Below are positions 8,850 to 17,210 of a DNA stretch of 50,509 bases, piece after piece. The DNA is taken from NCBI GenBank assembly GCA_964343195.1, contig CAYFIR010000037.1:1-50509 (forward strand), in the 5' to 3' direction. The position numbers and the translations under genes are program-made. The DNA is from CAYVAP01 sp964343195 (GTDB lineage: Bacteria > Bacteroidota > Bacteroidia > J057). Positions within the stretch are counted from its first letter, which is position 1. Each line of letters starts with the position of its first letter. The notes beneath the pieces are model-generated. The model had not been told where the DNA came from. It worked only from the letters and a program-made list of their open reading frames with translations, and made no database searches.

Positions 8850-10139
8850 ATGCAGCAAAAAATACTGGTTTTTCTTTTTGTCATTTTGCCTGCCAGCCTG
8901 TGGGCCCAGGATTCTCTTAGTCTGGCTGAGGCCATCGCGTTTAGCCTGGACAACAACTACGGAATCCGCATCGCTGACATGCGGACCAATGTTGCCGCTG
9001 CTCAAAATACCTGGGGGAATGCGGGTGCTCTGCCACGCCTGGACCTGAATGTGAGTGGGCGCTACTTCCAGTCGGGAAACCCGGCTTCTTTCCTTCGTAG
9101 CAACCAAAGCGTGAGCCCCGGACTTTCGTTGAGCTGGACGGTTTTCGATGGTTTTGCCATGTTTGCCAACAAAACCCGGCTTGAGCTACTGGAGGACCAG
9201 TCCCTGGGTAATGCAGCAGTGATTGTCGAGAATAACATTCAGGGCATCATGGTGGCCTACTACGATGCATTGGTAGCACAGGAGGGAGTAACGGTACTGA
9301 AGGAAGTGCTGGAAAATTCCAAGGAAAGGCTTGAATATGAGGAGTTTCGCCTGGAACTGGGATCTACCTCGACCTTTGACCTGCTGCAGTTTAAAAATGC
9401 AGTTATTGTCGATTCTACCAATCTGGTCACCCAGGAGCTGAACCTGCTGAACGCCATTCGTACGCTGAATCAGCTGATGAATGCACCGATTGGCAATACC
9501 TATGTGCTGAGCGATTCGCTGAATGCAGACTTTGATCAGTATGATGTGGAGGACCTGCGCAACAGCATGATTGCAGACAACAACAACCTGCGCAATCAAT
9601 ACATGACCCAGCAGATCCGCGAACAGGAGACCCGGGCTGCTCAGGCGCTGTACTATCCCAGCCTCTCCATCAATGCTGGTGCCAATTACGCAGTGGGCCA
9701 GGCTGGTCTGGCCGATGGCTCTACCCGATCTGTTAAGGCTGGTGACTTCTCTGTTGGGTTTACGCTGTCGTTTAACCTGTTTAACGGCTTCAACACCCAG
9801 CGCCAGGTTGAGGTAGCCAACCTCAATGAAAAAATTACCGAACTGGAAACCCGAGACCTCGAGCGTTCCCTGGAAAATGAACTATTCGTCGTCCACGACA
9901 ACTACGATGCCCGTCGCCGACTGCTGGATCTCCAATCCCAAAATGTCGAAAATGCCCGCCTCAACCTGGAACTGGCCAATGACCGCTTCCAGAGTGGCCT
10001 GATCAACTCATTTGATTTTCGGCAGATTCAGCTTCAGTACCTCAATGCCCAGTTGGAGCGTTTGCGAGCGTTGCGCAATCTGAATGCTTCGGAGACCGAT
10101 CTCATCCGACTGACCGGAGGGTTGGTGAGAGAAGGGTAG
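8850..10139 (+). CDS. TolC-family outer-membrane efflux protein
   Basis: 429 residues with a signal peptide (ILVFLFVILPASLWAQ). The two-fold OEP architecture is visible: the first repeat begins at SLSLAEAIAFSLDNNYGIRIA, and the second has ETRAAQALYYPSLSINAGANY and LSFNLFNGFNTQRQVEVAN. Family knowledge: it trimerises into a beta-barrel plus alpha-helical tunnel docking onto the adaptor. It is 82 bp downstream of the pump gene, completing an adaptor-pump-channel operon. Confidence 0.93.
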   Translation: MQQKILVFLFVILPASLWAQDSLSLAEAIAFSLDNNYGIRIADMRTNVAAAQNTWGNAGALPRLDLNVSGRYFQSGNPASFLRSNQSVSPGLSLSWTVFDGFAMFANKTRLELLEDQSLGNAAVIVENNIQGIMVAYYDALVAQEGVTVLKEVLENSKERLEYEEFRLELGSTSTFDLLQFKNAVIVDSTNLVTQELNLLNAIRTLNQLMNAPIGNTYVLSDSLNADFDQYDVEDLRNSMIADNNNLRNQYMTQQIREQETRAAQALYYPSLSINAGANYAVGQAGLADGSTRSVKAGDFSVGFTLSFNLFNGFNTQRQVEVANLNEKITELETRDLERSLENELFVVHDNYDARRRLLDLQSQNVENARLNLELANDRFQSGLINSFDFRQIQLQYLNAQLERLRALRNLNASETDLIRLTGGLVREG

Positions 10140-10200
10140 GAGAGAGAAAAGATATACGTTTGTCAAACATTTCTCACTGAGGAGTGCATTCCTTCATCCT

Positions 10201-10250
10201 AATTTTCAGGAACCCCATTGTAAAAAAAACTGGGGTAATTCGTGAAAATT
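10201..10250 (+). promoter_or_regulatory. Nested hairpin in leader of cytochrome gene
   Basis: AATTTTCA (10201-10208) is complementary to TGAAAATT (10243-10250), enclosing ACCCCA/TGGGGT (from 10212, from 10230) with an A-rich loop. It ends 13 bp before the chosen start of the cytochrome gene and about 60 bp after the tolC-like stop. It could act as a terminator for the efflux operon or as a structured leader. Two nested perfect stems are seen; the role is inference. Confidence 0.45.
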
Positions 10251-10263
10251 AATGATACAAAGG

Positions 10264-10758
10264 ATGAATAAGTTTCTCGTTTCTGTTTGCACTGCGGCAC
10301 TCCTTTGGAGTTGTGCACCGCCATCTAACCAGGATGCCAAATCTGTTGCTGACCCTGAGGTTTCTGCAAATTCTCCAGAAAATGTAGTACTCTCCGAGCA
10401 GGAGGGACTCCGGCGTCTGACAACCTACTGCAACGCCTGCCACAATCCGAGCTCCGAGTCACATGACAATATCCTGGCCCCTCCCATGGCTGCGGTAAAA
10501 TATCGATGGCTACAGGAATATCCAGATAAGGAGGAGTTTGTGGAGAAAATGACGGCATTTGTGTTGATTCCCAGTGAGGAAGCTGCACTCATGAGGGGAC
10601 CGGTCAAGCGTTTTGGGTTGATGCCTAAACTGGGAGCACTTCCTCCCGATAAAATGCAGGAGTTGGTCACTTACATTTACGACAATGAACTCAGGACCCC
10701 CTCATGGTTCCCGGCTCACTTTGAAGAAGAACACGGTAAGCCGTGGGAAGGTCAATGA
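10264..10758 (+). CDS. Cytochrome c lipoprotein
   Basis: 164 residues from the ATG at 10264, which places a lipobox (LLWSC, Cys17) correctly; an ATG at 10252 would add four residues. One haem-c site, CNACH, lies at residues 56-60, and a plausible distal ligand Met120 sits in RFGLMPKLG. It is therefore a small membrane-anchored periplasmic c-type cytochrome, probably carrying electrons to or from a respiratory partner that is not in this window. The gene is followed 80 bp later by another lipoprotein gene. Confidence 0.88.
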   Translation: MNKFLVSVCTAALLWSCAPPSNQDAKSVADPEVSANSPENVVLSEQEGLRRLTTYCNACHNPSSESHDNILAPPMAAVKYRWLQEYPDKEEFVEKMTAFVLIPSEEAALMRGPVKRFGLMPKLGALPPDKMQELVTYIYDNELRTPSWFPAHFEEEHGKPWEGQ

Positions 10759-10838
10759 CGACGAGGAAGATACTTCTCGGGTAAGTTTCGGGATAGCCTT
10801 GATTTGCTCCTCAACGTCAAGGGGAGCAAATTATCGGA

Positions 10839-11732
10839 ATGAAGCATGCACATGTTTTGTGGTGGATTTTTCTGGGGTTATGGGGCTGCAACAACGGCCC
10901 GGTAGTTCCTGAAGTGACATACGAAGAGCTCTTCTCCTATACAGGTCTGGAGACTGACCCTTTGGCACCACTCACAGGAGAGAGGTATTTAAATTCTCAT
11001 ACAGGGCTTCAATCCACTGGTTGGGGCGTGTACGAGGACATCATCTTTTCCGGAACTGACATTTTGTGGGAGATGAGTCATGCCCAGGGACCTGGGCGGA
11101 GTGATACTTCGCTTTGGTGTGCCATTACAGGAGGTGACCGCTACAACAATGTCTTTTTTACCCATACCCTGGCGATGGCCTATGAGCAGGATACCTGGCC
11201 CTATGAAGAACTGGATTCACTGGTTTTTGAACTGGACTTCTATGTGGAGGGGAGTTTGGATTGTGAGAACCCGGATGCTTCTACAGCTGAGGGGCTCGAA
11301 TTTACCTGGCAGCATATCCTGGTCCCCACTTCCTATGGTTTTGGGGTGCAGTGGAGCAAAGGGGGCGAATGGCGCTACTACGACGATACCAAAGGGCCGG
11401 ATGGCAAACCACTGGCCTGGCGTTCATTTGATCCTGCCATTACCACCTGTCTGTCAGCCCATGAATGGCACCATCTGTTGCTTACAGGTGTCATGAAAGG
11501 AGAGGGCATTGCCTATCGGGAGATGCATCTGGACGGAGCAGTCTATGACCTTGGCAGTGCTGAGGTGGGACCTGCCACAGTTCCGGACAGTTGGGTGGAA
11601 AATTTCCTTCAGGTCGGTATGCAGATCAATGGCAATCAGGCCACTGACCCGAGCCATGGACATGGACTCGATCCGGTAGGAGTTTACCTGGATCGGGTGG
11701 AATTGAGGGGATTTGTCCGAATTCGACCTTGA
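10839..11732 (+). CDS. Unknown lipoprotein
   Basis: 297 residues with a lipoprotein signal (VLWWIFLGLWGC, Cys17). The mature part is rich in aromatic and beta-prone sequence (LDSLVFELDFYVEG, YGFGVQWSKGGEWRYYDDTKGP, EWHHLLLTGVMKG, VYLDRVELRGF). This resembles the jelly-roll of concanavalin-like or carbohydrate-binding domains, where a 'HLLLTG...LDG' strand pair is common, but I cannot assign a family. Probably cell-surface or periplasmic. Its 3' end runs into a nonamer-array repeat and is convergent with proA. Confidence 0.75.
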   Translation: MKHAHVLWWIFLGLWGCNNGPVVPEVTYEELFSYTGLETDPLAPLTGERYLNSHTGLQSTGWGVYEDIIFSGTDILWEMSHAQGPGRSDTSLWCAITGGDRYNNVFFTHTLAMAYEQDTWPYEELDSLVFELDFYVEGSLDCENPDASTAEGLEFTWQHILVPTSYGFGVQWSKGGEWRYYDDTKGPDGKPLAWRSFDPAITTCLSAHEWHHLLLTGVMKGEGIAYREMHLDGAVYDLGSAEVGPATVPDSWVENFLQVGMQINGNQATDPSHGHGLDPVGVYLDRVELRGFVRIRP

Positions 11733-11796
11733 ACCTGACGCTCAGGAATAGCAGCTCAACACTTGGCTCGCGAGCGGTACTGCTGAAGGGGAAAAG

Positions 11797-11940
11797 GGAA
11801 ATAAGGTATATAAGGGAAATAAGGTGTATATGGGAAATAAGGGGTATATGGGAAATATTGGCACTGTGGTTATTCGTATACACCCTATACACCCTATACA
11901 CCCTATACACCCTATACACCCTATACACCCTATACACCTA
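11797..11940. repeat. Nonamer-array repeat, family A copy 2
   Basis: The left arm is GGGAAATAAGGTGTATA-type units (11797-11853). The 25-bp core at 11854-11878 is identical to 3887-3911. The right arm is six perfect TACACCCTA units (11879-11932) plus a partial seventh. The left arm is roughly the reverse complement of the right, so a long hairpin is possible. The array ends 14 bp before the proA stop codon, in a convergent gap. Frames encoding YTLYTL or RVYRVY here are array artefacts. Confidence 0.92.
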
Positions 11941-11954
11941 TCCTATACTTTTGC

Positions 11955-13154
11955 CTATGCGCGAATCTGCCCATCGCCCAGCACGTAGTACTTGTTGGTG
12001 ACCAACTGCTTGAGACCTAGCGGCCCCCGGTGGTGTAGCTTGTCGGTGCTGATAGCCAGTTCCGCTCCGACTCCCATCTGTCCCCCATCGGTAAAGCGAG
12101 TGGAAGCATTGTGGTAGACAGCGGCGCTGTCGATCTGCTCCATGAAGGCAGCTGCAGCAGCGCGGTCCTCAGTCAAAATGGTGTTTGAATGCCCGCCTGA
12201 ATAGTGGTTGATGGTCTCTATGGCCTCTTCCAGTCCATTGACTGCACCGATGGCGGCTTTCTTCGCAAGAAATTCCTCAAACCAGACCTGCTCATCTTCT
12301 ATCAGGTCATCGGTCTGAAGGTGTGCACTGACCGCTTTGCTCGCTACCAGATGAACTCCTTCCTGCACCAGCGCAGCTTCGATTGCCTGCAGGGTATCTG
12401 CAAACTGGGGATGGTTTTGGTCAACCAGAATCTTGTCCAGGGCGTTGCAACCGGAGATTTTGTTTGTCTTGGCGTTGACGATGACCCGGATGGATTTTTC
12501 CAGGTCCGCGTCGGGTGCTACGTAGGCAAAATTATTGCCTCGTCCACTTACCAGAACTGCACAGGTCGCATGCTCCTTAACAAAGTTGATCAGGCGCTCT
12601 CCTCCCCGTGGTACAATCAGGTCCAGCGGCTGGTCCGGCTTGCGAAGGAATTCCTGGGTTGCTGCACGGTCCATTTTCAAATACTGAATCCAGTCCTCAG
12701 TAAGCCCCTGCTCACGAAGTGCATCGTGCCAGCAGGCGACCAGTGCCTCGTTTGAGTGATGGGCTTCTTTTCCACCCTTTAAAAGAATTTTGTTATTGGC
12801 TTTAAAAGCCAGCACCGCTGCTTCAATGGTTACGTCAGGGCGACTCTCATATATGATGAAGATGCTACCAAATGGAGCGGTTTTATTGGTAATGTTCAGG
12901 CCATTCGGCAGGGTGATTTCGCTGATGACCTGTCCTACAGGGTCCTCCTGGCCTTTTACCTCTTTAACCGCACGGATCATGTCGTCGACTTTTGAACTGT
13001 CAACTACCAGTCGGTCGTATAGCGCCTGATCGTCGCGGTCAAATGCCGCCAGGTCTTTTTTGTTGGCTTCGATAATCTCTGACCGACGTGCATCCAGCAG
13101 GTTGATCATAGAGTCTAATACAGCGTTTTTTATATCGGTGCTTATCAATTGCAT
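11955..13154 (-). CDS. proA: Glutamate-5-semialdehyde dehydrogenase (proline step 2)
   Basis: 399 residues of the ALDH-like ProA family, which reduces gamma-glutamyl phosphate to glutamate-5-semialdehyde with NADPH. Visible hallmarks are IYESRPDVTIEA, ILLKGGKEAHHSN, LIVPRGGERLINFV, the catalytic cysteine in NKISGCNALDKILVD and STRFTDGGQMGVGAE near the end. It is last in a proC-proB-proA operon, 29 bp after proB. No frame damage. The 3' end faces a repeat array instead of a classical terminator. Confidence 0.96.
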   Translation of the reverse strand: MQLISTDIKNAVLDSMINLLDARRSEIIEANKKDLAAFDRDDQALYDRLVVDSSKVDDMIRAVKEVKGQEDPVGQVISEITLPNGLNITNKTAPFGSIFIIYESRPDVTIEAAVLAFKANNKILLKGGKEAHHSNEALVACWHDALREQGLTEDWIQYLKMDRAATQEFLRKPDQPLDLIVPRGGERLINFVKEHATCAVLVSGRGNNFAYVAPDADLEKSIRVIVNAKTNKISGCNALDKILVDQNHPQFADTLQAIEAALVQEGVHLVASKAVSAHLQTDDLIEDEQVWFEEFLAKKAAIGAVNGLEEAIETINHYSGGHSNTILTEDRAAAAAFMEQIDSAAVYHNASTRFTDGGQMGVGAELAISTDKLHHRGPLGLKQLVTNKYYVLGDGQIRA

Positions 13155-13183
13155 TTGTAATCTGAGTTTAGGTTTGGAAGGGG

Positions 13184-13975
13184 TTAATCATCCTGAAACA
13201 CTCGGGTTCCGACTTCTTTCCCATGGACGATGTCAATGATGACTTCCTCCTGTTTGCCATTTGCGATGTAAGTCGGGATGTTTTTGGCCGCCGTTTGCTT
13301 GGCCATGTTGATCTTGGACATCATGCCGCCACGTCCTTCGCCGGGTTTCTTGTTGGAAGCCTGGATAAAGTGGTCGACTTTCTGGTCGGTAGAGACGGAA
13401 GTGAGCAGCTCTGAATTCTCATCGTCGGGATGGCCAGTGTACAGGCCATCCGTGTCAGTGAGCAGGATGAGAAGGTCCGCATTGATGAGTTCTGCGACCA
13501 GGCTGGCCAGTTCGTCATTGTCTGAGAACATGGACATCGAGAGAGAGATGGCGTCGTCTTCATTGGCGATGGGGACGATGCCTTGCGAAAGAAGACCTTC
13601 ATAGCAGTTGATCATATTTTCGCGGTGGAGGCCTGGATCGAAATCCCGTTTGGTCGCCAAAACCTGGGCACAGCGCATTCCATAGTCATGAAATATGCTG
13701 TAGTAGTGCCGCATCATGCGAGGCTGTCCCACGGCGGAGTAGACCTGCCGTCGTATGGTGGGGTCCTTAATGGTGTTGGTATGAAGGACCTCCTTTCCTG
13801 CAATGACCGAGCCCGAAGAGATGAGTACCGTGATGATATCTTCCTCGTAGAGTCGGGCTATCTGGCTTACAAGCTGTCTCAGGATAGGATTAACAATGCG
13901 GTTGTCGTTGTTGGTCATCACATTGGTCCCAACCTTGACCACAACACGTTTCTTATACTTTTTGCCGTCAATCAT
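13184..13975 (-). CDS. proB: Glutamate 5-kinase, PUA-less form
   Basis: 263 residues of the amino-acid kinase fold: KRVVVKVGTNVM at the N-terminus, VLISSGSVIAGKEV, GIVPIANEDDAIS and LLILLTDTDGLYTG. It phosphorylates glutamate to start proline synthesis. E. coli ProB is about 100 residues longer because of a C-terminal PUA domain, which is absent here; short ProB proteins are known, and the PUA domain affects feedback behaviour in E. coli. It lies 7 bp from proC and 29 bp from proA. Confidence 0.95.
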   Translation of the reverse strand: MIDGKKYKKRVVVKVGTNVMTNNDNRIVNPILRQLVSQIARLYEEDIITVLISSGSVIAGKEVLHTNTIKDPTIRRQVYSAVGQPRMMRHYYSIFHDYGMRCAQVLATKRDFDPGLHRENMINCYEGLLSQGIVPIANEDDAISLSMSMFSDNDELASLVAELINADLLILLTDTDGLYTGHPDDENSELLTSVSTDQKVDHFIQASNKKPGEGRGGMMSKINMAKQTAAKNIPTYIANGKQEEVIIDIVHGKEVGTRVFQDD

Positions 13976-13982
13976 TTGCTTG

Positions 13983-14786
13983 TTATTGCTTGCCCAATTC
14001 TACTGCACGATTAAAGGCTGCATAGGCAGCTTCTTCTATCAATTCATTGACATTGTTGTCCTCCATGGAGTCGAGCGCAGCGCGTGTGGTACCGCCTTTG
14101 GAGGCCACACGGTTCATCCATCCCTCTGGACTAAGATCTGACTGGTTAAAGAGTTCGATGGCTCCTTCAAAAGTCTGGGCTACGAGTACCTTGGAGTCAT
14201 ACTCCGAAAAGCCCATTTTTCTGGCTGCTTCCATCATCGACTGCATGAAATAAAAGACATAGGCGGGTCCACTTCCCGAAATTCCTGTGGAAGCATCGAT
14301 GTCGTTTTCGGTGTCGAGATGTACAGACTTTCCGGTGGTATTGAGCAACTTCTGAACCGTCAGAAGTTCCACTCGGGACACTTCTTCAGCCGCTGTAAAG
14401 GACGTGAGTCCTTTTCCAATCTGGGCTGGGAGATTGGGCATGGCCCTGACTATCTTCTTCAGGCCGAGACCCTCCTGAAGGGTCTGAATGGTGACACCTG
14501 CCATGATGGAGATAAAGATTTGTCCCTCTTTGACCAGAGGCTTCATATCTTCCATCAGGCTATCTGCATGATAGGGCTTCACCGCGATAAAAATAATGTC
14601 TGCCTTAGGCAAACATTCGTCGAGGTCGGCAAAGACATCAAATCGCTTGATTTTGTTTAGTTCTGCAATTTTCCCAGGATCCTTGTCAGAGATCATGAGG
14701 TTGTTTTGGTTCAACAACTCGGATGTAATGAGGGCTTTGGCGTAGGCCAATCCCATATTACCTGCTCCAATGACTAATACATTCAT
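13983..14786 (-). CDS. proC: Pyrroline-5-carboxylate reductase
   Basis: 267 residues, first gene of the proline operon. It has an N-terminal Rossmann nucleotide-binding motif (VLVIGAGNMGLAYA), the conserved FIAVKPYHAD, RAMPNLPAQIGKG and the C-terminal dimerisation signature TGISGSGPAYVFYFMQSM with ASKGGTTRAALDSM. It makes L-proline from pyrroline-5-carboxylate using NAD(P)H. The promoter should lie in the 360-bp divergent gap upstream, shared with the MBL-fold gene. Confidence 0.96.
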   Translation of the reverse strand: MNVLVIGAGNMGLAYAKALITSELLNQNNLMISDKDPGKIAELNKIKRFDVFADLDECLPKADIIFIAVKPYHADSLMEDMKPLVKEGQIFISIMAGVTIQTLQEGLGLKKIVRAMPNLPAQIGKGLTSFTAAEEVSRVELLTVQKLLNTTGKSVHLDTENDIDASTGISGSGPAYVFYFMQSMMEAARKMGFSEYDSKVLVAQTFEGAIELFNQSDLSPEGWMNRVASKGGTTRAALDSMEDNNVNELIEEAAYAAFNRAVELGKQ

Positions 14787-15094
14787 TCGTGAGAGTGAGA
14801 ATTTTATAACTAGAAATATGATTCTTACCTATATATGCCACAAGGATTATGCGAGGCCTGGCCAATCTGGCTCAGTAATATGAATTTGTCCAGAAGTGGC
14901 TCCCAAAAGCGATTTTGCAGCGAAATAGGCGTGTTTTATTAAAAAAAAGATACCCTGACATTCCTGCACAATTCCTGTCATCCTGACACAAATTCGGAGA
15001 ATTATGCACATGGTTCTGTTTTGGAATATTCCCGATTTGTAAACCAGCATCTGATTGAAGTGAAAATTGAGCATGATATTTAACCGAATTAAAA

Positions 15095-15109
15095 CATAAC
15101 AGTGTTATG
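15095..15109. promoter_or_regulatory. Palindrome upstream of MBL-fold gene
   Basis: CATAACA-G-TGTTATG is a perfect 7-1-7 inverted repeat, 37 bp before the ATG at 15147. The divergent gap 14787-15146 otherwise holds no gene. It has an A-run at about 14940-14948 and the near-repeats CTGACATTCCTG and CTGTCATCCTGAC around 14956-14998. The palindrome has the size of a dimeric repressor site; no cognate regulator can be named. Confidence 0.4.
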
Positions 15110-15146
15110 GGGGCTTTACTCAACAACTCACCTTAAACTATACAAA

Positions 15147-15899
15147 ATGAAATCCTGGTTCTTAGGCATTTTTCTTTTGATTCCCGGGCTGATGACGGCC
15201 CAAAGCGACACCTTTTCTACTGAAAAAGGCGATCTGACCATTCATCCGGTTCTGCATGCCAGCATGGTGTGGGAGTGGAATGGGAAAACCCTTTATTTCG
15301 ATCCCTACGGTGGAGCAGAGCTGTATACCGAATTTCGTGCTCCCGATATCGTCCTGATCACCCATTTGCATGGAGATCATCTTAATCCCAATACCCTGGG
15401 GGGAATAGACCTGAGCGGGGCGGAGTTGGTCGCACCTCAATCGGTAGTCGACGAAATGAAGGATGACCTGAAGGAAAAATTCGCTCAGATCACGATTCTT
15501 GCTAATGGCGACTCTTATGAGTGGCATGATGCGCTGATCGAGGCTGTGCCCATGTACAACCTTCCCAACGACGAAACTGCCCGACATCCCAAGGGATGGG
15601 GTAATGGTTATGTCCTGGATCTTGGCGGAAAGCGTTTGTACGTTTGTGGGGACACGGAGGATATTCCTGAGATGCGGGCTCTTGAGGAGGTTGACGTTGC
15701 GTTCATTTGCATGAACCTGCCTTACACCATGGATGTCAATCATGCGGCTGACGCCGTCATCGAGTTCCAGCCAAAAGTAGTCTATCCCTTCCACTTTCGT
15801 GGTCAGGGAGGGTTCAGCGATGTGGAGCAGTTTAAATCACTGGTAACTACAGGCGCACCATCTGTCGAAGTGCGATTGAGAAAATGGTACGGAGAATGA
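15147..15899 (+). CDS. Secreted MBL-fold metal-dependent hydrolase (UlaG-like)
   Basis: 250 residues from the ATG at 15147, selected because it gives a signal peptide (FLGIFLLIPGLMTAQ); a longer frame opens at 15102. The metallo-beta-lactamase motif HLHGDH occupies His73-x-His75-x-Asp77-His78. Further ligands are probable in YVCGDTEDIPEM and YPFHFRGQGG. The fold and length resemble UlaG/UPF0173 hydrolases, but the export signal is different from cytoplasmic UlaG. Substrate unknown. It is divergent from proC. Confidence 0.87.
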   Translation: MKSWFLGIFLLIPGLMTAQSDTFSTEKGDLTIHPVLHASMVWEWNGKTLYFDPYGGAELYTEFRAPDIVLITHLHGDHLNPNTLGGIDLSGAELVAPQSVVDEMKDDLKEKFAQITILANGDSYEWHDALIEAVPMYNLPNDETARHPKGWGNGYVLDLGGKRLYVCGDTEDIPEMRALEEVDVAFICMNLPYTMDVNHAADAVIEFQPKVVYPFHFRGQGGFSDVEQFKSLVTTGAPSVEVRLRKWYGE

Positions 15900-15969
15900 T
15901 GGCGGGGAATATTCTAGTGCTTTTGGAATGAAGTAATTACTCATTCGTAATTCGTGCGAATTAACGGTT

Positions 15970-16199
15970 AAAATGGTCAATCAGCGTTTATGCTTTCTGA
16001 AAGCGTCTCTATGAAAAAGAAGACGAGCGTCAGAGACGCGAAGACGCCTCGTATCGGCTTATAAAGCCTAACGAGCCAACTGTTAATTGGCGTAATTCGT
16101 GTAAAATGCTGACCAGTAGCACTTTAAACTACGAACGCTTGACTCGGTTGAGCGCAGCGAAATCCCGCGAACAGCGGGAAACTTCGAACTTATACCACT
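15970..16199. repeat. Composite dispersed repeat, copy 2 (modules B-C-D)
   Basis: Nearly the same module order as at 1229-1410. Module B is at about 15978-16058 (GCGTCTCT at 16004, AGAGACGC at 16033). Module C is at 16106-16136 (GCTGACCAGTAGCACTTTAA). Module D is at 16145-16190 (GGTTGAGCGCAGCGAAATCC). This copy has about 40 bp more between B and C. An ATTCGTAATTCGTGCGAATT word precedes it at 15946. The gap 15900-16355 contains no complete gene; 16208-16330 might be a protein remnant on the minus strand (see findings). Confidence 0.8.
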
Positions 16200-16355
16200 G
16201 GAGTAGTTTAGGAACGGAATAGATTTTCAATTAGTGAGTTGTCAATAGTCTGACTATCAGGGGCTTTGCGACGAATTGCCCATGCCAAATTTTGAATTCC
16301 TTCCACCAGGTAGGTTCTCCTTCCTATAAACACAATAAACCCAATTTCACCACCT

Positions 16356-16775
16356 ATGAAGAACATCTTTCTACTGGTAGCGATGTTGCTTGGCAGCATG
16401 GCTATCCATGCCCAAAACTCAGACCTGATCATTGAGGTAACCGGAGTGGAGCAGACCAAGGGGTCCATCCAGGTGAAGGTATTTAATCGTGCTGCGACCT
16501 TTCCAAAGGAAGGGCAGGAATACAAAAGCCTGCGTTTCGCTGTGAACTCTGACAGAGTGGTCTGCACGGTACCTGATTTACCTCATGGAACCTATGCTGT
16601 GGCTATCTTTCACGATGTGAATGACAATCGGGAATGTGACCTGAATTTTGTGGGGATTCCGACCGAGCCATATGCCTTTTCCCAAAATGTAGTCCCGGTC
16701 ATGCAGGCTCCTTCATTTGCCGAGACGAGCATCACTCATTCCAATACCAGCCGGATCAGGATTAAGTTATTGTAA
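16356..16775 (+). CDS. Secreted DUF2141 protein
   Basis: 139 residues with a signal peptide (KNIFLLVAMLLGSMAIHAQ). The rest matches DUF2141: an opening strand LIIEVTGVEQTKGSIQVKVFN, the signature DLPHGTYAVAIFHDVNDNRECD, then FVGIPTEPYAFSQN. DUF2141 proteins are small beta-sandwich exported proteins common in Bacteroidota and Proteobacteria, with no known biochemical function. The Asp/Asn-rich HDVNDN segment could bind a metal (inference). It is single and convergent with the PII gene across a strong terminator. Confidence 0.9.
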   Translation: MKNIFLLVAMLLGSMAIHAQNSDLIIEVTGVEQTKGSIQVKVFNRAATFPKEGQEYKSLRFAVNSDRVVCTVPDLPHGTYAVAIFHDVNDNRECDLNFVGIPTEPYAFSQNVVPVMQAPSFAETSITHSNTSRIRIKLL

Positions 16776-16801
16776 GTCAGTCGAATTGATGTGAACAAAA
16801 A

Positions 16802-16825
16802 CGCCCGGAACAGACATTCCGGGCG
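16802..16825. terminator. Bidirectional terminator between DUF2141 and PII genes
   Basis: CGCCCGGAA (16802-16810) and TTCCGGGCG (16817-16825) form a perfect 9-bp stem with a 6-nt loop. It is followed by TTTTGTTATTT on the plus strand and preceded by an A-run that gives U's on the minus strand. It lies between convergent genes, so it should end both. Confidence 0.88.
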
Positions 16826-16848
16826 CATTTTGTTATTTAATTAGCCGA

Positions 16849-17199
16849 TTAAATAGCCTCTGGTCCTCGCTCACCAGTCCGAATGCGAATACATTCCTCC
16901 AGATTGGTGATGAAAATTTTCCCATCGCCTACCTCTCCCTGTCCATCGGAGCCAGATCGGGCAGAGCCCATGATGGCATCCACGGTGGTATTGACGAAGT
17001 CTTCGTTGACAGCGATTTCCAGTCGGATCTTTGGAGTCAGATTGGGGATCATGACCCGGCCTCGATAAATTTCCTTTTGTACCTGCTGACCGTGACCAGA
17101 GCAACGGGTGACGGTGATGCGCTCGATTTCAGCGGCAAGTAACGCCTCACGCACCTGGTCGAGGCGATTTTCCTGTATGATAGCAGTAATAAGTTTCAT
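16849..17199 (-). CDS. PII nitrogen-regulatory protein (GlnB/GlnK family)
   Basis: 116 residues, typical PII length. It has the N-terminal MKLITAIIQENRLDQVREAL, a T-loop region (GHGQQVQKEIYRGRVMIPN), the IRLEIAV strand, and the C-terminal signature GDGKIFITNLEECIRIRTGERG that binds ATP. Family role: senses 2-oxoglutarate and ATP/ADP and blocks the ammonium channel. Aligned to E. coli GlnB, the uridylylated Tyr51 position is Met50 here, so uridylylation at that residue is not expected. It is 12 bp after amtB, the classic amtB-glnK order. Confidence 0.95.
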   Translation of the reverse strand: MKLITAIIQENRLDQVREALLAAEIERITVTRCSGHGQQVQKEIYRGRVMIPNLTPKIRLEIAVNEDFVNTTVDAIMGSARSGSDGQGEVGDGKIFITNLEECIRIRTGERGPEAI

Positions 17200-17210
17200 G
17201 AGTCCTTTTG

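Noticed and set aside
11626..12001. ORFs on both strands with RVYRVY or YTLYTL repeats
   Set aside because: They translate the TACACCCTA array; no start context or family similarity outside the array.
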